Below are positions 54,692 to 61,289 of a stretch of DNA of 61,289 bases, in pieces; the first letter of the stretch is position 1; each line of letters opens with the position of its first letter. This DNA comes from a bacterium GBS-1 (GTDB taxonomy: Bacteria > Synergistota > GBS-1): positions 1 through 61,289 of the forward strand of contig LEKQ01000002.1 of NCBI GenBank assembly GCA_001443005.1. Reading direction: 5' to 3'. The notes under the pieces were generated by a model. That model ran no database searches, was not told the origin of the DNA, and saw nothing but the letters and a program-made list of their open reading frames with translations. The translations under genes were made by a program, and so were the position numbers.

Positions 54692-55770
54692 AGATACTGG
54701 TGGTGGAGTTAGCTCACATAGGTGATTTCGTGGCCTCAACCGGCGTTATCAGAGCGATCAAGGAGGCCTTTCGAGACTCGCTGCTTGTGGCTGTGGTTAC
54801 GAGGGATACCGAAGAGGTTGCTAGACTCTGTCCCTACGTTGATGAGGTTGAGGTTTATGACTATAAGGGCGAGCACAGGGGAGTAAAGGGCTGGCTTGAC
54901 ATATCAAGGAGGCTTAGGAGGTATGGTTTTGACATAGGGATAGCTACGAACTTCACCTTCAGGGAGGGTCTCTTACTTTATCTCGCTGGCTGTAAGGAGC
55001 GGGTTGGTTCACCCGGCAGGGGGAGAGGGATATTCTTGACCAAAAGGAGCGAGTATATCTCGCGAGGTGCCATGTTCGGTTTAGATCGTGAACTTGCCTT
55101 CCGTTCCATAACCGAGATACGCCTTAAGGTCCTTGAACCGTTGGGAATAAAGAGGGTAAGCTATCCTCGCTTGGAGGTACCCGAAGATCTTAAGGCGAAG
55201 GTTTACGATACCTTTCTTAGGGGTCTGGCGAGACCTATCTTCTCCTTTGGAACATCGGGTGACGGAACTTACAAACGCTGGGGGGTAAAGAGGTGGAAGA
55301 TATTGGGTGAGAGGTTGGTTTCCTCCTACGGTGGAAGCATAGTGCTAATAGGGGGTAAGGAAGAGAGAGAGCATAATGAAGCCATCTTTAAGCTTCTTCC
55401 CTTCTCCAGGGATACGACGGGAAAAACCACGGTCTCAGATTTCATCGCCATTCTCTCGCTTGTTGACCTTCACATAGGGGTTGATTCCGGTCCGCTTCAC
55501 GCTGCCTCCGCCCTCGGCAAAAGATGTGTGGGGCTCTTTGGGCCAGCGAACCCCTTCTGCTGGTCTCCCTTGTCTGAGAATGGGCTTGTAAGGTCCATAT
55601 ATAAGTTCTTACCCTGTTCCCCTTGCTACTATAAAAATCGCCCCTGTCTTTCCATCAGACCCTACGGGGTTCGCCCTTGCATGTCTTCCATATCCGTTGA
55701 CGATGTCTTAAGGGAGGTAAGTGAGCATATGAGCGCTATTAGCAGCGATGAGATGATGAGGAAGGAGTGA
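54688..55770 (+). CDS. Heptosyltransferase-like glycosyltransferase family 9 (WaaF-type)
   Basis: About 360 residues from TTG 54688, which overlaps the acyltransferase stop and has GGAAAGGGG upstream; the frame extends upstream inside that gene to ATG 54613. KILVVELAHIGDFVASTGVI and DLHIGVDSGPLHAASALG with VGLFGPANPFCWSPL mark GT9. A Cys-rich end (PCSPCYYKNRPCLS) is also seen in its paralogue at 52.8 kb. It is the last gene of the LPS run. Its 3' end overlaps the convergent flippase-like gene by 109 bases. Confidence 0.87.
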   Translation: MKILVVELAHIGDFVASTGVIRAIKEAFRDSLLVAVVTRDTEEVARLCPYVDEVEVYDYKGEHRGVKGWLDISRRLRRYGFDIGIATNFTFREGLLLYLAGCKERVGSPGRGRGIFLTKRSEYISRGAMFGLDRELAFRSITEIRLKVLEPLGIKRVSYPRLEVPEDLKAKVYDTFLRGLARPIFSFGTSGDGTYKRWGVKRWKILGERLVSSYGGSIVLIGGKEEREHNEAIFKLLPFSRDTTGKTTVSDFIAILSLVDLHIGVDSGPLHAASALGKRCVGLFGPANPFCWSPLSENGLVRSIYKFLPCSPCYYKNRPCLSIRPYGVRPCMSSISVDDVLREVSEHMSAISSDEMMRKE

Positions 55771-56552
55771 GCGAAGAAGGCTTCCTCTAATTTCGTTCCC
55801 GAGGCAACTATCCAGCCCATCTCGTAGTTTCCAAGCCCTAAGAAGCCCGATATCGGTATGATAAAGGAGCACTCCGCTCCTATCGCTCCCTTAAAGGCCG
55901 TGAGGAAGTCCACTCTACCTGACGACGTCAGTAAAGATGCTATTCCTATGACCTTTATCCCCCATATGAGGTAGGTTAAGCCCAAGCTCTTAAGCATCTC
56001 CTCCCTTTGGAATCTCTGCCACCCCCTTGAGTAGACCTCCCTGAGCTTCGGTACCGTTAAAAGGAGCTTTAAGCTTCTTTCGATGGTCTTGAAGCCGAAA
56101 AAGGTGAAGGCGAACTCGAAGGATATAAGGGCTAATCCCCAAAGGGGTTTAAAGGAGAGTAGAAGTAAGCTCATCAAGCATAGAGCATCTATTCCCCTAA
56201 CGAGGAGGAGGAGGCTACCGCTTAAGATGAAGCTCATTCCCTTCCTCTTAAGAAGCAAAGGGAAGGCAATCTCACCGAGCTTCGCCGGGAGGGTGTTAGC
56301 TAAGGCGGTGTGAAAGGCGACTATTCTTAAAAGTTCCCATCTTTCAAGTTCCCTCGGAAGTAGAACCCTCCATCTTTCGGCCTTAAGTACATATGTCGCG
56401 AAGTATAGGAGGAAAGCTGGAATTACCCCCCTTGCACCAACCGATCTCCAAAGCATCAGCGCTTCCTTAAGCGAGCTACTCTCAAGCAGGAGGTAAAGGG
56501 TAGCACCAGCTATTAAAGCCCCTAATGCTATGTATAGCGTCTTTCCTCGCAA
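55662..56552 (-). CDS. Flippase-like membrane protein (LPG synthase TM/UPF0104 family)
   Basis: A 296-residue protein with about eight hydrophobic helices. ERWRVLLP, FHTALANTLPAKLGEIAFPLL and the later GFLGLGNYEMGWIVASG are signatures of the AglD/lysylphosphatidylglycerol-synthase membrane domain. TTG 56552 lies after AAGGAGATAG within the end of the upstream GT2. Members help transfer or flip lipid-linked sugars. It is the last gene of the PAP2-ArnT-ArnC-like operon. The C-terminal 36 codons lie antisense to the heptosyltransferase gene. Confidence 0.75.
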   Translation of the reverse strand: MRGKTLYIALGALIAGATLYLLLESSSLKEALMLWRSVGARGVIPAFLLYFATYVLKAERWRVLLPRELERWELLRIVAFHTALANTLPAKLGEIAFPLLLKRKGMSFILSGSLLLLVRGIDALCLMSLLLLSFKPLWGLALISFEFAFTFFGFKTIERSLKLLLTVPKLREVYSRGWQRFQREEMLKSLGLTYLIWGIKVIGIASLLTSSGRVDFLTAFKGAIGAECSFIIPISGFLGLGNYEMGWIVASGTKLEEAFFAHSFLIISSLLIALICSLTSLKTSSTDMEDMQGRTP

Positions 56553-57487
56553 CTTACTATCTCCTTAATCAGATAGGGCCTTCGACCCTGAGATTCGTAA
56601 TAGGTTCTCATTATCATTTCTCCCAAGATCCCGGTTGATATTAGCTGAATGCCGGCTATCATTAAGAGTATCGCTAAAAGGAGCATCGGTCTCTTTGAGA
56701 GCTCAATCCCCTCGAATATCTTAAGCAGGGAAAGATATAGAGCTATGGCGAACCCGGCGAGGAAGCTTATTAAACCCAACCCTCCCAAAAGGTGTAAAGG
56801 CCTGGTCCTATATCTTAAGAGAAACTTAACGAGAAGCAGGTCTAAGAGTACCTTGGGTATCCTTTCGAGGCCATACTTCGACTTTCCTCTCTTCCTCGGG
56901 TGATGCCTCACCTCTACCTCAGTCACCTTGGCTCCGTTCATAGATGCTAAAGCTGGTATGAACCTGTGAAGCTCTCCATAAAGCTTGAGGTCCTCGAGAG
57001 CCTCTCTCCTATAGGCTTTAAGGGTGCAGCCGTAATCGTGCAGCTTAACCCCCGTTATCTTAGATATGATCCAGTTCGCTATCATTGAGGGAAGCTTTCT
57101 CTTCCAGAAAGGGTCCTTTCTTTCTCTTCTCCAGCCGCTTACAACATCATATCCTTCTTCTATCTTGCTTAGCAGTTTGGGTATATCCTCCGGGTCGTTT
57201 TGAAGATCTCCATCCATGGTTACGATTATGTCTCCTTCAGCTACTTCAAAGCCTGCCGAGAGGGCGAAGGTCTGCCCATAGTTTCTCCTTAGGATAACCC
57301 CCTTAACACTGCTATCGCTTAGCGCTATCTCCCTTATTATCTCTGTGCTTCCATCCTTGCTGCCGTCATCCACGAGGATGATCTCGTAATTCAATCCCTC
57401 TAAGGATCTTTTTAGCCTCTCGTAAAGCTCCCTTATGTTGTCTTTCTCGTTATATATTGGTATTACTATTGATATGAGCTCGCTCAT
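56528..57487 (-). CDS. Polyprenyl-phosphate glycosyltransferase (ArnC/DPM1-like GT2)
   Basis: A 319-residue GT2 enzyme. SIVIPIYNEKDNIRELYERL, ILVDDGSKDGSTEII and the metal site TMDGDLQNDPEDIP are as in ArnC and dolichyl-phosphate mannose synthases. RGKSKYGLERIPKVLLDLL is the interfacial helix, followed by two C-terminal membrane helices (about 232-255 and 265-290). It would make an undecaprenyl-phosphate sugar for the ArnT-like transferase it is coupled to (ATGA overlap). Sugar unknown. Confidence 0.88.
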   Translation of the reverse strand: MSELISIVIPIYNEKDNIRELYERLKRSLEGLNYEIILVDDGSKDGSTEIIREIALSDSSVKGVILRRNYGQTFALSAGFEVAEGDIIVTMDGDLQNDPEDIPKLLSKIEEGYDVVSGWRRERKDPFWKRKLPSMIANWIISKITGVKLHDYGCTLKAYRREALEDLKLYGELHRFIPALASMNGAKVTEVEVRHHPRKRGKSKYGLERIPKVLLDLLLVKFLLRYRTRPLHLLGGLGLISFLAGFAIALYLSLLKIFEGIELSKRPMLLLAILLMIAGIQLISTGILGEMIMRTYYESQGRRPYLIKEIVSCEERRYT

Positions 57488-58863
57488 TCTCTCTCAAATA
57501 TCCTTAGCTTCACCCACTTTCCATTGTAGAGTGAGAAGCCTTCCCTCTCAAAGATCTTCTTATACCCCTTTATGCTCTCCTCATAGCTTAAGATCCACTT
57601 CCCACCATCCTTTATCGGGATATCCTTCCCGTAGTAGAAGACGGTTGAGGGGGCTAGGGCATCCTTAGTTGCGTGAAGCTCAGGGCAGTTTTTCCTGGCG
57701 AAGAGCCCCGCTTGGTAGTGGGGGTAGAACTCCTTGAAGGGGTTTAAGATCAGTATCGCCAAAGATAGGGCGAATATCGCTGAAAGCGATATTCTTAAAT
57801 CCTTTATGTAGAAGCTCAACCCCCAGACGGCTAATATGCTAAGCCCACTTAAGAAGAGCTTCACTTTGAGCTCTCCAGGCAGGTTGCCCTTGAGGATGTA
57901 TAGGATGCCGAAGGGTATTAAGGCAAGCATGCCCCCTGATAGCCAGTCCCATAGGGACTCTCTTTCTCTCTCCATCATCATGGCGAGCGCTGGAAACAGG
58001 GGAAGTATGTAGTGGGGGAGCTTCGTTTGGGAGAAGGTGAACAGTAAGAAGACCGTCAGGAACCATATGTAAAATAGCGATTTATCCCTGCTCCAAGAGC
58101 TCAGGCTCTTGATAAACCTTCCCAAGTTGGGGATTACTCCCAAAAGGAGAATGGGTATGTAGTAATATAGGGGGCCTGTGTGCCCCTCAAGCCCGCTTTT
58201 GAGCCTCTCTATGTTCTCGTGAAGGAGGAAGTGCCTTACCATATCCTCCATGCCCTTAAGGTAGAGTATCCCAAACCAGCTTCCTCCCACAAGGGCTGAG
58301 ATGACACCAGAGAGTATTACCCCCTTTATCAGCCTTCTCTCATATATCAAGGAGTAGATAAGGAAGCTCACCCCCCAGATCAAAACCACGACTGGTCCCT
58401 TAGTGAGCATGCCCAGGCCCAAGGATACCCCTGCCCAAAGCCATCTCTCCCTCTGCCCGAGGAAAAAGGCAAGGGTGAGGAAGAAGACCATGCTTGAGTC
58501 CATCCTTCCGACCGAGGAAACCAGGATGGGCATAAGGCAAGAAAGGTATATTAAATGAGATTCAACCTTCCTTCTCTCATACCATATGTATAGCACGTAG
58601 GCAGTTAGGAGGGTGAAGATCACAGACCATATCCTCGCTCCCCATTCGCTTGGGCCAAAGAGCTTAAAGGTGACTCCCGTCAACCAGAACCAGAGGGGTG
58701 GCTTGGTGGGGAAAGGTTCCCCGTTGAAATTCGGTACAAGCCAATCACCGCTTTTTGCCATTCTCAGCGAGACGCTCGAGTACCAGGCCTCATCCATGTC
58801 AAGTATGGGATAGATTGAGATCGTTACTAATAACGCTATCGTTATCAAAGCTATCTTTCCCAT
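57484..58863 (-). CDS. ArnT/PMT-like glycosyltransferase (GT-C fold)
   Basis: A 459-residue membrane protein with about ten helices. The first periplasmic loop LDMDEAWYSSVSLRMAKSGD carries the catalytic Asp/Glu, and NGEPFPTKPPLWFWLTG is the ArnT signature. LGMLTKGPVV and SQTKLPHYILPLFPALA follow in the expected places. It moves a sugar from an undecaprenyl carrier onto an acceptor, lipid A in ArnT. Coupled to the ArnC-like gene; no aminoarabinose genes (ArnA, ArnB, ArnD) are here, so the donor may be a simple hexose. Confidence 0.88.
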   Translation of the reverse strand: MGKIALITIALLVTISIYPILDMDEAWYSSVSLRMAKSGDWLVPNFNGEPFPTKPPLWFWLTGVTFKLFGPSEWGARIWSVIFTLLTAYVLYIWYERRKVESHLIYLSCLMPILVSSVGRMDSSMVFFLTLAFFLGQRERWLWAGVSLGLGMLTKGPVVVLIWGVSFLIYSLIYERRLIKGVILSGVISALVGGSWFGILYLKGMEDMVRHFLLHENIERLKSGLEGHTGPLYYYIPILLLGVIPNLGRFIKSLSSWSRDKSLFYIWFLTVFLLFTFSQTKLPHYILPLFPALAMMMERERESLWDWLSGGMLALIPFGILYILKGNLPGELKVKLFLSGLSILAVWGLSFYIKDLRISLSAIFALSLAILILNPFKEFYPHYQAGLFARKNCPELHATKDALAPSTVFYYGKDIPIKDGGKWILSYEESIKGYKKIFEREGFSLYNGKWVKLRIFERE

Positions 58864-59510
58864 CCCTCTTCCTTCACTCCTTCCTTAGCTATCATCATGC
58901 CTAAGTACAGGGAAAATATAACATCTGAAGGCCAGTGGGACAAGCTCGCCATTCTGCTTAAGGCTGTCAGGATGGGAGGTATAAGAAAGGCAAATTTCCA
59001 CTTTCTCCTGATATTTAAATATAGTGAGAAGAAGGAACCTCCCGCTAGCGCTACATGTCCCGAGGGAAAGGACCAGTAATCGGAATCGCTTATCTTATCG
59101 TATCTCAGCCAATCGAACCTATCGCTCACCCTCGGCCTCCCCCTAGCGCTTCCAACCTTTATGATATCCGCTACCGCTCCGGATAACAACCCAGATATGA
59201 GTGCCTTCTTAAGAAGCTTTCCAGCTCCATTAAAACCTAAGGCATAGCTTGAGTAGCTCAGCGTCGTCAAGATGGGGATAAGAACCGTTCCATTTCCTAT
59301 CCTTTCTCCGATTTCCGTGAGAGGGGGATATCGATCTACCCTTAGATTCCCATCTATAAGGTATATAGAGAGGATCGCTATAACAACTAGCTTAAGCCAT
59401 CCTTTTTTATCTCTCAATAATGCTATTATTCTCCTCTTGACCCTCTTCCTCTCTTGGATTATAAGTATTAATGACAGTAGATAAAGGAGGGTTAAATATA
59501 GCTTCTCCAT
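58851..59510 (-). CDS. PAP2-superfamily membrane phosphatase (LpxE/PgpB-like)
   Basis: About 219 residues, six helices. The three phosphatase motifs are SARGRPRV (with a preceding Lys), the FPSGHVALAGGS active-site His and SRMASLSHWPSDV. It may remove a lipid A phosphate or recycle undecaprenyl pyrophosphate. ATG 59510 has no ribosome-binding site, but an extended -10 TGATATAAT ends 7 bases upstream, so the mRNA may be leaderless. A TTG frame extends to 59558 with no site either. It is the first gene of the operon, overlapping the ArnT-like gene by 13 bases. Confidence 0.83.
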   Translation of the reverse strand: MEKLYLTLLYLLSLILIIQERKRVKRRIIALLRDKKGWLKLVVIAILSIYLIDGNLRVDRYPPLTEIGERIGNGTVLIPILTTLSYSSYALGFNGAGKLLKKALISGLLSGAVADIIKVGSARGRPRVSDRFDWLRYDKISDSDYWSFPSGHVALAGGSFFSLYLNIRRKWKFAFLIPPILTALSRMASLSHWPSDVIFSLYLGMMIAKEGVKEEGWER

Positions 59511-59517
59511 GTTTAAG

Positions 59518-59526
59518 ATTATATCA
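59518..59526 (-). promoter_or_regulatory. Extended -10 promoter of the PAP2 operon (possibly leaderless)
   Basis: On the minus strand TGATATAAT (59526-59518) fits TGn-TATAAT, with no good -35. Only 7 bases separate it from ATG 59510, so transcription would begin at or near the start codon. Confidence 0.4.
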
Positions 59527-59551
59527 GAAAAACTTTTTAACAGATTACCTC

Positions 59552-59580
59552 TTGTCAATTTGGGGTTCTTTAATTATAAT
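59552..59580 (+). promoter_or_regulatory. Predicted promoter of the SLH porin gene
   Basis: TTGTCA (59552-59557) and TATAAT (59575-59580) are 17 bases apart. It predicts a leader of about 315 bases before the porin ATG. Confidence 0.55.
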
Positions 59581-59900
59581 AGAGGTAGCTTTAAGATGAT
59601 GGGTGTACCTTGAAAGTGAGAATAGGGGGTAAGAGCCTAACCTCCCTCTTTCTCTTCCGCTAAGCGGAAAGGAGGTGGAGCTTGATCTCTGCGAGCTTTA
59701 CAGGGGGAGAAAGTGTGGAAGGAGAAGGCTTAAAGGGCTTCTCCCTTGGCTAGGGCCTATGGGGAGGATCCTGAGTGGGGGTGATTCTTAAGGAGGAGGC
59801 AAGGAAACATGGGATACTTGCTTCCTACTCTTCGCTCAGGAGTTGGCTCCTTTAAGGCTCTTAAGGGAGGGCTAAACTTGTGAAAAAGGAGGGTGCGTGA
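59581..59900 (+). other. 320-base leader upstream of the SLH porin; possible degraded small gene
   Basis: Frame pieces look protein-like: LKVRIGGKSLTSLF from TTG 59610, LPLSGKEVELDLCELYRGRK in a second frame from about 59654, and VILKEEARKHGILASYSSL in a third near 59790. Together they could be the debris of a gene of about 90 codons. A small stem (TTCCGCTAAGCGGAA near 59655-59669) is visible. Alternatively it is a structured untranslated leader of the porin mRNA. I recognise no riboswitch class. Confidence 0.4.
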
Positions 59901-61289
59901 ATGAAGAAGTATGCTGTCATAGCCGTTTTAGTGGCTGTCTTAGCGGTTGCGCTTCCGGCTTTGGCTGCTAATCCCTTCGTCGATGTTCCTTTGAATCACT
60001 GGGCATATGATGCTGTTTCTAAGCTTTCTGCTGCGGGTATAATCGTCGGTTATCCTGATGGGACCTTCCAGGGAAGCAAACCCGTTACTCGTTATGAGTT
60101 CGCGATGGCTGTTGCTAGGGCTTTGGCTAAGGTTGATGAGACGAAGGCTTCCAAAGAAGATTTGGCGTTACTTAAGAAGCTCGTCGTTGAGTTCCAGGAT
60201 GAGCTTAACGCTCTTGGTGTGAAACTTGACAAGATAGACAAGCGCCTTGCTGCCGTTGAGAAGAACTTAAACAAGTTCGCCTTCAGTGGGCAGTTGAGGG
60301 TCGACTTCGTTTGGAACAATGGCGACTACTACGACGCTTTGCAAACTCCCAACCCTGAGGATGCTTTCATCCACAGGGCGCGTATCTGGGTCAGGAAGCA
60401 GGTAGATGATAACGTGTCCGTTGCCTTCCGCTTCGATGGTCACACTGGCACCGTTACTTGCGGCAGAGCTTGGGCTGATATCAAGTTCCCATGGGATGTT
60501 TACATGAAGCTTGGAAGAGTTGAGGATGACTGGGAGGGTGCTTTAGGCTTATACTTTGACAACGACGCTATTATAAGCGATCGTACCTATAATCCTGTCA
60601 TCATGTTCAAGAAGAAGGCGGACATGTTTGGTGGTCTAGTTTACTACGCTTACGATGATGCGACTGAGACGGCTGAGTACGGTGGCCGCCTTGATGCCTA
60701 CTTCAACGACAAGGTGAGAGTCGGTCTCCTTTACGTCGGTTGGGCTACTGATTCTACCAGGTTCCCGCTCGTTGACAATCCTTACCTTTATGGCGTTGAC
60801 TTCACCGTCAACTTCGCTAAGGGATTCAAGCTTTACGGCCAGTACTTCAACGAGGACTTAGGAGGAACATTCAACGGGGTTGACAACGCTTCGATCTACA
60901 AGTTGGGAGTTGCTATAGATCAGAGCGTCATCGGTTTCACCTCCTTAGTTGCTGAGTTCTTCCACGCCGATGAGGGTGCTTACGCTAACACTCGCATCTA
61001 CGGCGGAGCTCCTGGTGCTGGCAACGACTGGAACGGCGTTGGCGTCTTCGCGCAGGACTTCTTGGTGTATGGCTACAAGCAGGGAACCACTGACGTTATA
61101 TGGAACAGGTTCTTGCAGGATGACTTAGATCTTGTATTCATAAAGCTTGAGCAGAAGTGGACCGATAAGATAACGACGGTCGAGCGCTTCTACCTGGGTG
61201 ACTATGCGAATCTGCCTGATGTTACCGCCTTGTCCTTGGCCTTTAGGTACCAGTATACTCCTTCCACCACCTTCGAGTTCATTTACTCT
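59901..61289 (+). CDS. S-layer-homology outer-membrane porin (OmpM-like), 3' end outside window
   Basis: 463 codons are visible without a stop. A signal peptide (1-23, ending ALA) is followed by one SLH domain (about 25-78, NPFVDVPLNHWAYDAVSKLS and VTRYEFAMAVARAL), a coiled-coil stretch (about 80-115, LNALGVKLDKIDKRLAAVE) and a beta-barrel with alternating strands (for example FSGQLRVDFVWNN and RARIWVRKQ). In diderm Terrabacteria such proteins link the outer membrane to peptidoglycan-bound polymers and act as the main porin. The gene has AAGGAGGG before ATG 59901 and uses more C-ending codons than its neighbours, consistent with high expression. Confidence 0.9.
   Translation, partial: MKKYAVIAVLVAVLAVALPALAANPFVDVPLNHWAYDAVSKLSAAGIIVGYPDGTFQGSKPVTRYEFAMAVARALAKVDETKASKEDLALLKKLVVEFQDELNALGVKLDKIDKRLAAVEKNLNKFAFSGQLRVDFVWNNGDYYDALQTPNPEDAFIHRARIWVRKQVDDNVSVAFRFDGHTGTVTCGRAWADIKFPWDVYMKLGRVEDDWEGALGLYFDNDAIISDRTYNPVIMFKKKADMFGGLVYYAYDDATETAEYGGRLDAYFNDKVRVGLLYVGWATDSTRFPLVDNPYLYGVDFTVNFAKGFKLYGQYFNEDLGGTFNGVDNASIYKLGVAIDQSVIGFTSLVAEFFHADEGAYANTRIYGGAPGAGNDWNGVGVFAQDFLVYGYKQGTTDVIWNRFLQDDLDLVFIKLEQKWTDKITTVERFYLGDYANLPDVTALSLAFRYQYTPSTTFEFIYS

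Noticed and set aside
59581-59900. Riboswitch or 6S/RNase P RNA in the porin leader
   Set aside because: None of the conserved cores I know (c-di-GMP, cobalamin, SAM, RNase P, SRP) is visible.

Overview
The window carries the 3' end of an rRNA operon followed by about 58 kb of densely packed genes in short operons on both strands. It points to a diderm bacterium. A complete stretch of lipopolysaccharide core and lipid A genes is present (Kdo pathway isomerase, Kdo transferase, two heptosyltransferase-like GT9 proteins, a lauroyl-type acyltransferase). The last gene encodes an S-layer-homology outer-membrane porin of the kind that tethers the outer membrane in Synergistota, Negativicutes, Deinococcota and relatives. 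An anaerobic, perhaps thermophilic, lifestyle is suggested by a B12-dependent ribonucleotide reductase, an aldehyde:ferredoxin oxidoreductase, a polyferredoxin, a PdxS with the extra segment seen in archaeal thermophiles, and a glucosyl-3-phosphoglycerate synthase-like gene. Synergistota is one reasonable guess, but nothing here fixes the phylum. I see no tRNA gene, CRISPR array, transposase or phage gene.

Layout. 1-3.46 kb: 16S tail, 23S and 5S rRNA with a long 23S processing stem and a bidirectional terminator. 3.5-8.2 kb: exported cyclase-family protein, miaB, and a minus-strand Fe-S operon (iscR-like, nifS, nifU, MOSC). 8.2-14.8 kb: a sugar-acid region, with minus-strand uxaB-uxaA-eda facing a GntR/FadR regulator, a 2-hydroxyacid dehydrogenase and a nickel-pincer LarA homologue. 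Three promoters there share TGGTAT-type half-sites, suggesting one regulon. 15-16.1 kb: two pseudopilins. 16.2-20.7 kb: class II RNR, a beta-propeller protein and a DUF2284 protein, divergent from a MoaD/ThiS-like gene. 20.9-23.3 kb: polyferredoxin, cupin, tmRNA and smpB. 23.3-26.4 kb: RNase H-fold nuclease, Na+/solute symporter and a creatinase-like M24 protein. 26.5-30.8 kb: DUF4198 protein, the acid-sugar kinase/PdxA2 pair, and an exported WD40 protein. 30.8-34.6 kb: a zone of decay (VanY pseudogene, frameshifted GT2, a broken small gene) around one intact GT4. 34.6-40 kb: two small exported or membrane proteins, a Ni/Co ECF transporter (a CbiM-NikL fusion that appears to start at CTG, plus CbiQ and CbiO), an alpha/beta hydrolase and an exported DJ-1 protein. 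39.9-45.3 kb (minus): AOR, class II aldolase, Lon-like AAA ATPase, a 52-residue protein, and an exported unknown. 45.4-55.8 kb (plus): pdxST, then a long LPS operon. 55.7-59.5 kb (minus): flippase-like protein, polyprenyl-phosphate glycosyltransferase, ArnT-like transferase and PAP2 phosphatase. 59.6-61.3 kb: an unusual leader and the SLH porin, cut by the window end.

How the genes fit together. The most interesting system is the LPS operon. An Fe-dependent alcohol dehydrogenase and a DegT-type aminotransferase sit exactly between the Kdo transferase and the first heptosyltransferase. This matches the KdnB/KdnA pair that makes 8-amino-Kdo in Shewanella. The convergent PAP2/ArnT/ArnC-like operon looks like periplasmic lipid A or envelope-glycan tailoring. 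On the catabolic side, hexuronate and four-carbon acid-sugar pathways coexist with a hydroxyacid racemase/dehydrogenase pair, and a nickel/cobalt transporter in the same window could supply the LarA metal. Functions rest on motifs, gene order and recalled family knowledge; no database search was run.
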